Origin: Marinilabilia rubra
GTDB taxonomy: Bacteria > Bacteroidota > Bacteroidia > Bacteroidales > Marinilabiliaceae
Direction: 5' to 3'
Assembly: GCF_003121985.1 (NCBI RefSeq)
Contig: NZ_QEWP01000008.1
Span: 186,001-250,000 of the forward strand
Length of the DNA stretch: 64,000 bases
The position numbers and the translations under genes were made by a program. The number at the start of each line of letters is the position of its first letter. Position 1 is the stretch's first letter. Below are positions 54,079 to 62,239 of the stretch, one piece after another. The notes beneath the pieces are model-generated. The model was not told where the DNA came from. It was given only the letters and a program-made list of their open reading frames with translations, and made no database searches.

Positions 54079-55161
54079 TTAATCAATGTCCCTTCCTGAA
54101 ATATAACCTTTCCATTTTTCAATGGCTTTTACCATGTCATTGGGAAGAGAGGTGTCAAATTCCATAAATTCCCCTGTTTCGGGGTGTTCAAATCCCAGTG
54201 TTTTGGCATGCAGCGCCTGTCTGGGAAGTATCTTAAAACAGTTGTTTACGAACTGTTTGTATTTGGTGAAAGTGGTGCCCTTTAGAATTTGGTCACCTCC
54301 ATAACGTTCATCATTGAATAGTGTATGTCCAATGTGCTTGAGATGAACACGGATTTGGTGTGTTCTTCCGGTCTCCAGTTTGCACTGCACCAAAGTAACA
54401 TAACCCAATCTCTCCAAAACTTTGAAGTGCGTAACGGCGGGTTTTCCATGAGATTCATCAGCATAAACAGTCATTTGTTTGCGGTCGCGGATGCTTCGGC
54501 CAATGTTTCCGGTTATAGTACCTTCATCATCTTTGATTGTTCCCCAAACAATGGCCTGATAGGTGCGGGCTGTTGTTTTGTGAAAAAACTGACGGGCCAG
54601 ATGTGTTTTGGCTTCTTCAGTTTTGGCAACAACAAGTAGTCCGGATGTGTCCTTGTCAATTCGATGCACCAATCCCGGACGAGGGTCGTTGCTCTGAAAC
54701 CAGGGGTGGTCTTTGAGGTGCCAGGCCAATGCATTGACCAATGTTCCTGTGTAGTTACCGTAACCTGGGTGCACCACCATGCCGGGTGCTTTGTTGACAA
54801 CAATCAGTGTGTCATCTTCATAAACTATGTTTAGGGGAATGTCTTCCGGGATGATCTCAATCTCCCGGGGCGGCCAGGCCATTTCGATGGTGATAACATC
54901 TCCCGGCTTTACTTTATAGTTGGCTTTGACTGGGTTGCCATTTACCAGAATGCTGCCAGCAGCCGCTGCGTCCTGAATTTTGTTTCTGGACGCGTTTTCA
55001 ATCCTGTTTACCAGAAATTTGTCAATTCTAAGGGCGTTTTGACCTGCGTCTGCAACAAAACGATAATGTTCGTAAAGCGTTTGGCTTGCATTTTCTTCGG
55101 AGCCATCGTTAATTATCTCGTCCAGTTCGTCTGTCTCTTCAAATTCTTGTTCGTCCTTCAT
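54079..55161 (-). CDS. rluD: RluD-family 23S rRNA pseudouridine synthase
   Basis: This 360-residue RluA/RluD-type enzyme isomerises uridines in the helix 69 region of 23S rRNA. An acidic N-terminal extension (~1-30) precedes an S4 RNA-binding domain (ALRIDKFLVNRIENASRNKI, ~42-61). The catalytic domain has VVNKAPGMVVHPGYGN and the active-site HRIDKDTSGLLVVAK with its catalytic Asp, then LETGRTHQIRVHLKHIGH. It lies between the PASTA and ddl genes in one leftward transcript. Whether it is RluD or another RluA-family member is inferred from length and context. Confidence 0.92.
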   Translation of the reverse strand: MKDEQEFEETDELDEIINDGSEENASQTLYEHYRFVADAGQNALRIDKFLVNRIENASRNKIQDAAAAGSILVNGNPVKANYKVKPGDVITIEMAWPPREIEIIPEDIPLNIVYEDDTLIVVNKAPGMVVHPGYGNYTGTLVNALAWHLKDHPWFQSNDPRPGLVHRIDKDTSGLLVVAKTEEAKTHLARQFFHKTTARTYQAIVWGTIKDDEGTITGNIGRSIRDRKQMTVYADESHGKPAVTHFKVLERLGYVTLVQCKLETGRTHQIRVHLKHIGHTLFNDERYGGDQILKGTTFTKYKQFVNNCFKILPRQALHAKTLGFEHPETGEFMEFDTSLPNDMVKAIEKWKGYISGRDID

Positions 55162-55183
55162 GCCTTTTGCTGTTTAGAAAGCT

Positions 55184-55199
55184 TCCCGAACCAGCGGGA
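55184..55199. repeat. 16-nt palindrome TCCCGA-ACCA-GCGGGA
   Basis: Lies in the 57-nt gap between the PASTA gene and rluD, inside a transcribed operon. It is extended by one T/A pair on each side. Confidence 0.6.
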
Positions 55200-55218
55200 A
55201 ATAAACGATGGTATTTGT

Positions 55219-56109
55219 TTAAAAGAATTTTTCTTCCTCTTCGGTCGATTCAAAGTCTTCGTTGTTGTCAATTATTATTTCCTCCTGTAGTTCTATGTCA
55301 ACCGAATCTGTTAAAGCAGAATCAGGCATAATGAAGGAGGAATCAGTGGTGAGCCAAATATCGATAGAAGCACCCAGCCTGAGCTGTCTGTCGCTGGATT
55401 CATCAGGACGCTGTTTCCATATAAACGCATTTAGCGTATCCTCTTTGCTTACTACCGTTGTGTCATAAATCTGAGCGCCTATGTTTAGGGAAAGGTTTTG
55501 ACTTACCTCCCTGGCTTCATCAAAATAAAGACCAATAAGATCAGGAACTGCCGTTGTCTGGTTACTTAAACCTTTACCTACTATCAGGTCAATCACTGCT
55601 CCTCTTTCGAGAGGCTTGCCGGCTTCGATGGGTTTGCCTTTGTAATGTTGGCCTAACACCAGGTTGGTATACTCCGAAGGCACATAAATCAATTGGCCTA
55701 CCTTAAGTCCGAATGATTCCAGCATTACCCTTGCGTTTCTGATGCTGTAGTCAATAACATCCGGCATCTGCACCTTCTCGGGGGCCCATGAGTTAATGGT
55801 GAAGAAGATGTTGCGGTTTTTTTTGACCATGCTTCCCGCTTCCGGAGTTTGCTCAATCACAATTCCCGGAGGGACATCGTCTACATAAATGGAATCGACA
55901 ATGGCATATCTCAGATCATTCTTATCAACAATTGGCTTGAATTGTTTTTCGGTGAGTCCTGTGAAATCGGGGACTTCAAAACCGTTTCCATGACGGGTAT
56001 AGAGTCTCAGCCCCATGAAGGCTAAGAAGATAATGAGACACCCTGCAAGAAATAAAATGCCCACATGTTTGCCAAAAGGTTTGCTGAATATGGTTTTAAA
56101 AAATGACAT
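55219..56109 (-). CDS. PASTA-domain membrane protein
   Basis: This 296-residue protein has one N-terminal membrane segment (~17-38) and then three PASTA domains, at about 43-110, 113-180 and 188-258. Each begins with a V-P-D/M-P-D phrase (FEVPDFTGLTEKQ, VQMPDVIDYSIRNA, TAVPDLIGLYFDEA). The C-terminal ~35 residues are acidic. There is no kinase domain, unlike the PASTA Ser/Thr kinases of Gram-positives. PASTA domains bind peptidoglycan or its precursors, which fits the company of ddl. The exact job is unknown. Confidence 0.9.
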   Translation of the reverse strand: MSFFKTIFSKPFGKHVGILFLAGCLIIFLAFMGLRLYTRHGNGFEVPDFTGLTEKQFKPIVDKNDLRYAIVDSIYVDDVPPGIVIEQTPEAGSMVKKNRNIFFTINSWAPEKVQMPDVIDYSIRNARVMLESFGLKVGQLIYVPSEYTNLVLGQHYKGKPIEAGKPLERGAVIDLIVGKGLSNQTTAVPDLIGLYFDEAREVSQNLSLNIGAQIYDTTVVSKEDTLNAFIWKQRPDESSDRQLRLGASIDIWLTTDSSFIMPDSALTDSVDIELQEEIIIDNNEDFESTEEEEKFF

Positions 56110-56180
56110 CGTACCTGGTTTTTGAATGTCTTCAAAAATAACACAAAATCACCAAACAAAAGGAACGAATTGTGTTGATA

Positions 56181-56207
56181 AAAAGAAAGGGCCTCTTGAG
56201 GCCCTTT
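56181..56207 (-). terminator. Terminator of rpmH (minus strand)
   Basis: AAAGGGCCTC and GAGGCCCTTT form a perfect 10-bp stem with a 2-nt core loop, followed on the minus strand by CTTTTTA. It separates rpmH from the PASTA gene. Confidence 0.75.
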
Positions 56208-56366
56208 GCTTTTGTTTTGTTCCTTTCCTGAAAGAATAAAGTTCATTCAGGAATAATGTGGTTTTGCCTGATATAAAAGACGCAATTAAGGACATGTGAA
56301 CTTAATTACTATGGCATATCTAATGGTCTAATGGCCGTTTGTGACAAACAACCTGAGTCTCCACTA

Positions 56367-56525
56367 TTATGCTTTATGCCTTTTTTCGTTACTTACAGTA
56401 AGTCTTTTCCGGCCTTTGGCGCGACGAGATGCCAATACACGACGTCCATTGACTGTGGTCATTCTTGATCGGAAGCCATGCTTATTTCTTCTCTTACGGT
56501 TCGATGGTTGAAATGTCCTTTTCAT
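56367..56525 (-). CDS. rpmH: 50S ribosomal protein L34
   Basis: The minus strand encodes a 52-residue protein that begins [19 protein letters not shown] and continues with [20 protein letters not shown], the unmistakable L34 sequence, ending in a short basic tail (KRHKA). L34 is a small basic protein of the large ribosomal subunit. It has its own promoter (56657-56686) and terminator. The usual dnaA or rnpA neighbours of rpmH are not seen here; rsmG lies upstream on the same strand. Confidence 0.95.
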   Translation of the reverse strand: MKRTFQPSNRKRRNKHGFRSRMTTVNGRRVLASRRAKGRKRLTVSNEKRHKA

Positions 56526-56656
56526 TTGATTGATTTTTTGTTTAAGCCTTTTGAAAAATTGCCTTTTCGAATGCTTTCCTTAAGAGAAAGGGTCTTGAAG
56601 CAATCTATTCGTTGGCTATGTTTTTATTAATGCCTTATTTTCAGAAATTCGGACTG

Positions 56657-56686
56657 CAAAAATACAAGTTTTTTTTGTCTCCCAAA
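56657..56686 (-). promoter_or_regulatory. Promoter of rpmH (minus strand)
   Basis: On the minus strand, TTTG (56683-56686), an 18-nt spacer and TATTTTTG (56657-56664). It starts transcription ~125 nt before the rpmH ATG, just past the rsmG stop. Confidence 0.65.
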
Positions 56687-56704
56687 AACTTTATGCTTTA
56701 ATTT

Positions 56705-57325
56705 TCACAAAGGAAGGTGGATTACTTTCTTGGTTTCGAAAAATGGTTCATCAAACCACTCACTGATTTCGTTGACAAAAATCCGGTTTTTAAAGGGGCT
56801 TAACTCTGCTTCAAGGTTGCCTCCTTTAAGGTAAAGGATGCCATTTGGAATGGCATTTTGGGGCTTGGTGGAGACAAGGTGCCGTGATTGTTTGACAAAG
56901 TCGGGCAGGTTGGTGACTGCGCGGCTAACAATGAAATCAAATTTCCCTTTAAAATCTTCGGAGCGTGACTGGACTGCCTTTGTGTTTTTTAAGCCTAACT
57001 CACCGGAGACTGCATTGACCACTTTTATTTTCTTAGCAATTGAATCTAAAAGGGTGAATTTTACCTCAGGAAACAATATACTGAGAGGGATTCCCGGAAA
57101 ACCCCCACCGGTTCCTACATCAATGATTTTTGTTCCCGGGGTGAAGGTTATAAATCTTGCAATTGCCAGAGAATGCAGTACATGATGTGTATAAAACATG
57201 TCCATGTCTTTTCTGGAGATTACATTTATTTTGCTGTTCCAATCCTGGTAAAGGTGCTGTAGTGCTTTGAACTGCTCTTTTTGTAAAGGGGAGAGATTCG
57301 GGAAATATTTATGAATTATGTCCAT
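56705..57325 (-). CDS. rsmG: 16S rRNA (guanine527-N7)-methyltransferase
   Basis: RsmG (GidB) methylates G527 of 16S rRNA with S-adenosylmethionine. The product is 206 residues, the family length. It shows the KINVISRKDMDMFYTHHVLHSL segment as NVISRKDMDMFYTHHVLHSL, SAM motif KIIDVGTGGGFPGIPLSI (~67-84), the Asp of TLLDSIAKKI and FDFIVSRAVTNLPDFV. Loss of this methylation confers low-level streptomycin resistance in other bacteria. Apparently monocistronic. Confidence 0.94.
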   Translation of the reverse strand: MDIIHKYFPNLSPLQKEQFKALQHLYQDWNSKINVISRKDMDMFYTHHVLHSLAIARFITFTPGTKIIDVGTGGGFPGIPLSILFPEVKFTLLDSIAKKIKVVNAVSGELGLKNTKAVQSRSEDFKGKFDFIVSRAVTNLPDFVKQSRHLVSTKPQNAIPNGILYLKGGNLEAELSPFKNRIFVNEISEWFDEPFFETKKVIHLPL

Positions 57326-57469
57326 GTTGGGTATTCAAGTTGTCTGTGAGGGGCAATGACTTGATTTTTTTTAAGCCACTGCAAATGTGTTATACCTGAA
57401 TAAAAGGCTTCTGTAATATTCGAAACCAATTTCCGGGGTTAAAAATCTTTGTTGAAAATGGAATAGACG

Positions 57470-58081
57470 TCAATGTTTCTTGACTTCAGAGTTTTTAAGT
57501 GTGTTGAAAAGTAGTTCGCGGGCCCTGAACAGTTGTGCTTTAACCGTTCCCAAAGGGAGATCCAGTTCATCTGATATTTCTTCGTAAGAGTATTCTTTGA
57601 AATATCTTAGTTCAATCAGTGTACGGTAACGTGGTTTTAATTTTTTCACCACTGTACGCATGAGTACTACCTTTTGCGACCTGATCATGAACTCTTCAGG
57701 GTCCGGGGTTTCATCTTTGAGGTGAACCTGGGGTTCAGTTTCTTTTTCTTCTGAACTAAAACTCCCGTCAATGCTGACGTGATTGTTTCGCTTTTTGCGC
57801 AGGTAGTCAATGCAATTATTTGAGGCTATTTTAAACAACCAGGTACTAAATGCATAATTTGGAGAATACTGACTCAGGTTTTTGAATGCTTTTCCGAAAG
57901 CTTCTATGGTAAGATCCTCTGCATCCGTCTTATTGTTGATCATTTTGAGCAGCATGAAATAGATGGCATCGCGATAACGCGCCATAAGCTCTGCGTAAGC
58001 TTTTTGGTCACCTTCCACAGCTTTCTCAACCAATTCAAGGTCATACCTTGCCTTGTCTGATAAGTTCGGATTTATTTCCAT
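57470..58081 (-). CDS. ECF-type RNA polymerase sigma-70 factor
   Basis: This 203-residue sigma factor has region 2 at ~30-100 (RYRDAIYFMLLKMINNKTDAEDLT; AFSTWLFKIASNNCIDYLRKK) and region 4 at ~140-195 (LIELRYFKEYSYEEISDELD; LPLGTVKAQLFRARELLF). The linker between them is acidic and longer than usual (~35 residues). Its start overlaps the end of the glycosyltransferase gene by 10 nt, so the two are translationally coupled. No anti-sigma gene is adjacent. It resembles Bacteroidota SigW-like factors, but its regulon cannot be guessed. Confidence 0.9.
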   Translation of the reverse strand: MEINPNLSDKARYDLELVEKAVEGDQKAYAELMARYRDAIYFMLLKMINNKTDAEDLTIEAFGKAFKNLSQYSPNYAFSTWLFKIASNNCIDYLRKKRNNHVSIDGSFSSEEKETEPQVHLKDETPDPEEFMIRSQKVVLMRTVVKKLKPRYRTLIELRYFKEYSYEEISDELDLPLGTVKAQLFRARELLFNTLKNSEVKKH

Positions 58082-59208
58082 TTCCTTTTTTTTGACCCTG
58101 TCAGATTTTCGAAATGAATAAAACCGAGGATTATTGGTTGAATAATGTCAAACAAAAACAATCCCCAGAATATTTTTCCCATTCCGGTTTTATCTGCCGC
58201 CTTTTTCCACAATAATAATTTGAATAACAACAATAGTAATGAAAAAGGCAATACTATTGTTGCAAAATTAGGAAAAAATATAAAAATAACAGTAAGAGTC
58301 CAGAATAATTCCCTTGTTAAGGGTTCCATTATCAGCGGGGATTTGGTGCCTGTACTGTAATGAGCGGAGGTTGAAAGGTGCCTTTGTTTTTGCTCTTTCC
58401 ATTTTTTAAACGATCGGGGCGGAACACTCAATGTGTGAGCTTTGGAGTTTAGGCAAACAGCAGTGTTCGATTTGGTTGCAGCTTCCTGAACAAATAGATC
58501 GTCATCTCCGGAAGCAATATAGATGTGTTTTTTAAATCCCTTGGTTCGGTTAAACAGCGTTTTGGTATATGCCATATTCCTGCCTGTGGCCATGTATGGT
58601 TTGCCGCTAAGGGCAAATCCCAGATATTGCATGGCAATGGTAAAAGTGTCATATCTAAGCCATAAATTGTTTAACCCTTTCTCTTTTTTGTAATTGCCAA
58701 TGCCGAGGGTTAATTCTTTATCCTGCTGAATGAGCGATGATACCATGTGCCTCAACCACTCCTCAGAGGATGGTTGGCAATCTGCATCTGTCATAACCAT
58801 ATGCTCGTGTTTGGCTGCTTTAATGCCTAACGATAGCGGCAATTTTTTTCCATGGTAAAACTTTTTGTCAGGAGCAATCGTGGTATAGTACAAATTATCG
58901 TATTTGGCTTTAAACCGCGCAAGTACCATGTCGGTTTCATCCTCGGAGCCATCATTAACCACCACCACCTGAAACTCCGGATAATCCTGTTCCAGTACTG
59001 AGGGCAAAAACTTTTCCAGATTTTTGGCTTCATTGCGTGCGCTGATGACGACAGATACAGGAGGGAGCGACTCAGAGATTGGTGCTTCGGTTTGGTATAA
59101 GGCCACTGGTCTGATTCTTCTTAAAAGAAACACAAATTGCCATATCCAAACAAATCCCATAAGGGATAAGGCGATGATTTCAAGTGTGTTTGGTTGTGGA
59201 ATGTTCAT
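58072..59208 (-). CDS. Family 2 glycosyltransferase, membrane-bound
   Basis: This protein has 378 residues from ATG 59208 (381 if begun at 59217). An N-terminal membrane segment (~5-26) precedes a GT-A domain: PVSVVISARNEAKNLEKFLP, VVVNDGSEDETDMVL and the metal-binding MTDADCQPSSEEW (DAD). IASGDDDLFVQEAATKS and a KWKEQKQRHLST segment stand where processive family members have ED and QxxRW. Three C-terminal membrane helices follow (~300-370). Its acceptor is unknown. It is coupled by overlap to the ECF sigma gene, which is an unusual partner. Confidence 0.88.
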   Translation of the reverse strand: MNIPQPNTLEIIALSLMGFVWIWQFVFLLRRIRPVALYQTEAPISESLPPVSVVISARNEAKNLEKFLPSVLEQDYPEFQVVVVNDGSEDETDMVLARFKAKYDNLYYTTIAPDKKFYHGKKLPLSLGIKAAKHEHMVMTDADCQPSSEEWLRHMVSSLIQQDKELTLGIGNYKKEKGLNNLWLRYDTFTIAMQYLGFALSGKPYMATGRNMAYTKTLFNRTKGFKKHIYIASGDDDLFVQEAATKSNTAVCLNSKAHTLSVPPRSFKKWKEQKQRHLSTSAHYSTGTKSPLIMEPLTRELFWTLTVIFIFFPNFATIVLPFSLLLLLFKLLLWKKAADKTGMGKIFWGLFLFDIIQPIILGFIHFENLTGSKKRKWK

Positions 59209-59291
59209 AATTATCATTGGTAATGAAGGCCAAAAGTGCGATTTTTTTTCTTACGTTACAATTAACCTACCGTAAAAACGGTCAAGACTTA

Positions 59292-59299
59292 TATCTTTG
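59292..59299 (+). promoter_or_regulatory. -7 box TATCTTTG in the tgt upstream region
   Basis: TATCTTTG fits the consensus, but the -33 region is not recognisable and the tgt start is ~195 nt further on, leaving an unusually long leader. Confidence 0.45.
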
Positions 59300-59342
59300 C
59301 AACTTTAAATCTAACCTGAACGATTTGCGAACTTTTCTGGTT

Positions 59343-59405
59343 ATGAATAAAGTTCGGTTTAAACTGGGCCTTGCTACAGCTAAACTTAAAAAAAGTATTT
59401 GCTGA
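59343..59405 (+). CDS. Possible 20-residue leader peptide before tgt
   Basis: An ATG-started frame (MNKVRFKLGLATAKLKKSIC) of 20 residues lies ~40 nt after the promoter box. Its stop codon touches a hairpin formed by AATCC-TGGTTGC and GCAATCA-GGGATT (59405-59433). The arrangement resembles a translated leader, but no terminator T tract follows and no homologues can be judged. Doubtful. Confidence 0.25.
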   Translation: MNKVRFKLGLATAKLKKSIC

Positions 59406-59496
59406 ATCCTGGTTGCTGTGGCAATCAGGGATTATTTGCATGAATAACCCGGGCAAAATTTTATATTGACTTACCATAGAGGGCAATCCAAAACAG

Positions 59497-60627
59497 ATGC
59501 AATTTACACTCGAAAAAACAGATAATCAAACCTCAGCCCGTGCAGGGGAAATCATCACTGATCATGGAAAGATTCCTACCCCGGTATTTATGCCTGTGGG
59601 GACTGTGGGTTCTGTAAAAGGAATTCATGTAAAAGACCTTGAGGAGGAAGTGAAGGCTCATATTATATTGGGCAATACTTATCATTTATACCTTCGCCCG
59701 GGGCTTGATGTCTTAAAGCAGGCGGGTGGTCTCCATCGATTTAACGGCTGGAACAGGCCAATACTGACCGATAGTGGAGGATTTCAGGTGTTTTCATTGA
59801 GCGATAAGCGGAAACTCTCTCATGAGGGGGCTGAGTTCCGGTCTCATCTGGATGGATCGAAGCATATGTTTACGCCTGAAAATGTTGTAGATATACAAAG
59901 AGTTATTGGAGCAGATATTATTATGGCATTCGATGAATGCCCTCCGGGGGATTCAGACTTTAAATACGCGTTTCAGTCCATGGAGTTGACCCATAAATGG
60001 CTGAAGCGTGGAATTGAACGTTTTGATTCTACCGATCCTGTTTATGATTACAGTCAAACCTTCTTTCCCATTGTTCAGGGGGGCAGCTTTCCAGAACTTA
60101 GAAGAAAGTCAGCAGAGTACATCGCTTCTTTTAACCGGGAAGGGAATGCCATCGGCGGACTAGCCGTAGGAGAGCCCGAGGAGGTGATGTATGAAATGGT
60201 TGAAGTAGTCAACGATATTCTTCCTGAGGATAAACCCCGTTACCTGATGGGGGTGGGAAACCCGGTAAATATACTGGAAGCCATTAGCCGTGGAGTGGAT
60301 ATGTTCGACTGCGTAATGCCTACACGTAATGGCAGAAATGGTATGCTTTTTACCAGCCGGGGAATCATCAATATAAAAAATGAGAAATGGAAAGCTGATT
60401 TTTCTCCCATTGATCCCGACGGACACTGTTCGTTTGATACATTATATTCCAAATCTTACTTGCGGCACCTGTTTGTTTCGCGTGAGATGTTGGGGCCACA
60501 AATTGCGTCTATTCACAACTTATCTTTTTATCTTTGGTTGGTTACTGAAGCCCGAAGGCAGATTCAGAATGATACCTTTGCAGCATGGAAAGACGGCATG
60601 GTGAAACAACTGGCAAGGCGTTTGTAA
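59497..60627 (+). CDS. tgt: Queuine tRNA-ribosyltransferase
   Basis: Tgt exchanges guanine 34 for preQ1 (or queuine) in tRNAs with GUN anticodons. The product is 376 residues, the family length. Visible are ARAGEIITDHGKIPTPVFMPVGT at the start (as GKIPTPVFMPVGTVGSVKG), NTYHLYLRPG, LTDSGGFQVFSLS with the catalytic region, MAFDECPP, AIGGLAVGEP, and DMFDCVMPTRNGRNG with the nucleophile Asp. The four zinc ligands expected near the C-terminus are not obvious: the sequence there reads YSKSYLRHLFVSREMLG and the segment before it has only one Cys (GHCSF). It precedes the LptF/LptG-like gene by ~45 nt. Confidence 0.92.
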   Translation: MQFTLEKTDNQTSARAGEIITDHGKIPTPVFMPVGTVGSVKGIHVKDLEEEVKAHIILGNTYHLYLRPGLDVLKQAGGLHRFNGWNRPILTDSGGFQVFSLSDKRKLSHEGAEFRSHLDGSKHMFTPENVVDIQRVIGADIIMAFDECPPGDSDFKYAFQSMELTHKWLKRGIERFDSTDPVYDYSQTFFPIVQGGSFPELRRKSAEYIASFNREGNAIGGLAVGEPEEVMYEMVEVVNDILPEDKPRYLMGVGNPVNILEAISRGVDMFDCVMPTRNGRNGMLFTSRGIINIKNEKWKADFSPIDPDGHCSFDTLYSKSYLRHLFVSREMLGPQIASIHNLSFYLWLVTEARRQIQNDTFAAWKDGMVKQLARRL

Positions 60628-60672
60628 TAATGAGTTGAATTTTTGTTCTTTTGTAGCATTAATAAGGTCGTT

Positions 60673-61752
60673 TTGAGGAAATTAGATTTTTACATACTAA
60701 AAAAGTTTCTGGGAACTTTCTTCTTTGCCATTATGCTTATTTTAAGCATTTCTGTAGTGTTCGATCTGGCAGAGAAAATTGATGACTTTTTGGAGACCAA
60801 CGCCCCACTGGAGGCTATTTTGTTTGATTATTACCAGAATTTCATACCGTATTTTGCCAATCTGTTTACCCCGCTATTTGTTTTTATTGCTGTCATTTTC
60901 TTTACCTCAAAGATGGCTTACGATACCGAAATTATTGCCATTCTTTCAAGCGGGGTGAGTTTTAAAAGATTAATGTACCCCTATTTTATGGGGGCAGCCA
61001 TCCTTACAGCTTTTTCTTATGTTATGGGCGGTTATATTATTCCTCCGGCCAATAAAGTCAGAATTGATTTTGAAAATACCTATGTAAAAGAGATCAGGGA
61101 AACCGGGATGAATAACATACATATGCAGATTGAACCCGGTTTGTTTATTTACATGAGGCGTTACTCCAGTTACAGAGAAAGGGGAGATGATTTCAGCCTG
61201 GAGAAAATTGATGGCAAAGATTTAAAATTTAAGATCACGGCAGAAAGGGTTTCTTACGACAGTACCGATGGAAAATGGATTTTTGAAGATTATGTTCGCA
61301 GAGATTTTCTCGAAGACGGTGGTATGAAAATAACCAAAGGAGAAAAGATGGATACCCTGGTGAATATGAAACCGGCCGATTTTAAAGAAGAAAGAAAGTT
61401 TTTTGAAACGATGACCAACCCTGAGCTGGATGCCTACATCACAGAACAGCGCGAAAGAGGGGTTGGCAATATTGAACCTTATTTGATTGAAAAGCACCGC
61501 CGGATTGCTTCGCCTTTTTCTGCATTTATTCTCACATTGATAGGTGTTTCTCTGGCTTCACGAAAAACCCGGGGGGGAATGGGACTTCATATTGGGGTTG
61601 GCATTGCCCTTAGTTTTTCGTATATTTTGTTCATGACCATATCCACTACATTTGCCATTAATGGCAATTTGTCTCCAGTTGTGGCAACCTGGTTACCCAA
61701 TTTTGTGTTTGCAGGCGTTGGTGTGCTCTTATATTACAGAGCGCCCAAATAG
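60673..61752 (+). CDS. LptF/LptG family permease (YjgP/YjgQ)
   Basis: This 359-residue inner-membrane protein of the lipopolysaccharide-export transporter family has three N-terminal membrane helices (~10-30, ~55-85, ~100-120), a periplasmic beta-rich domain (~125-265) and three C-terminal helices (~275-355). It begins KLDFYILKKFLGTFFFAIM, typical of Bacteroidota members. No ATG fits: the frame opens at TTG 60643, and TTG 60673, which gives LRKLDFY as fMRKLDFY and follows AATAAGG, is the better start. It works with LptB and another permease encoded elsewhere. The tgt-lptG pairing is common in the phylum. Confidence 0.88.
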   Translation: MRKLDFYILKKFLGTFFFAIMLILSISVVFDLAEKIDDFLETNAPLEAILFDYYQNFIPYFANLFTPLFVFIAVIFFTSKMAYDTEIIAILSSGVSFKRLMYPYFMGAAILTAFSYVMGGYIIPPANKVRIDFENTYVKEIRETGMNNIHMQIEPGLFIYMRRYSSYRERGDDFSLEKIDGKDLKFKITAERVSYDSTDGKWIFEDYVRRDFLEDGGMKITKGEKMDTLVNMKPADFKEERKFFETMTNPELDAYITEQRERGVGNIEPYLIEKHRRIASPFSAFILTLIGVSLASRKTRGGMGLHIGVGIALSFSYILFMTISTTFAINGNLSPVVATWLPNFVFAGVGVLLYYRAPK

Positions 61753-62239
61753 CCCTGCAGAAAAAGTCAAAAGGGCAAAATTTACAAGCCGGCCAACCGA
61801 ATGAGTATTGAAATACTTCGAGATTCGGGCGGTGAGGTAAATTTTAGTCTTTTGATTAGCGATTTTCAAATTGTCAATTGCGAAGAAGGCCGGGTGTTTA
61901 ATAATCCCTTTAATACTATCGTGCTTAAATAGTGGAGTTAGGAATAATGCATTTTTTAATTCTTTTCTTTCGTGCGATTTAACCTGATTTTTTGATTGTC
62001 TGAATCGTTTATCCCTTTGATAAAGGGAATAATCATATTATTTGCCTTTGCCTTGCTCTGTGAAAAAAATAGTCTAAATTTTAGTTGCTGTTAATCAGTG
62101 TTTTGAGATGTTTTTTGTTAAATTATTCAAATTTTCATGCATCTCTTTAATGTAAATTTAGTAATTATGCACCCTGATTTTATCAACACATTCATTATTG
62201 ATGGTTGATTGTTAGGTGATTAACCAAAACTTTTTGAGT
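61753..62239. other. Spacer between the permease and mmdA-like genes
   Basis: This 487-nt AT-rich stretch begins with repeat family B copy 2, only 9 nt after the permease stop. The rest, including the region before the carboxylase gene, shows no clear terminator or consensus promoter. Confidence 0.6.
61761..61866 (-). repeat. Repeat family B, copy 2 (inverted relative to copy 1)
   Basis: This 106-bp segment is homologous to the complement of 6843-6940. The ends are imperfect inverted repeats: TCAAAAGGGCAAAATTTAC at the left and TCAAAAGACTAAAATTTAC on the other strand at the right. It shares the central palindrome AGTATTGAAATACT. Confidence 0.7.
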
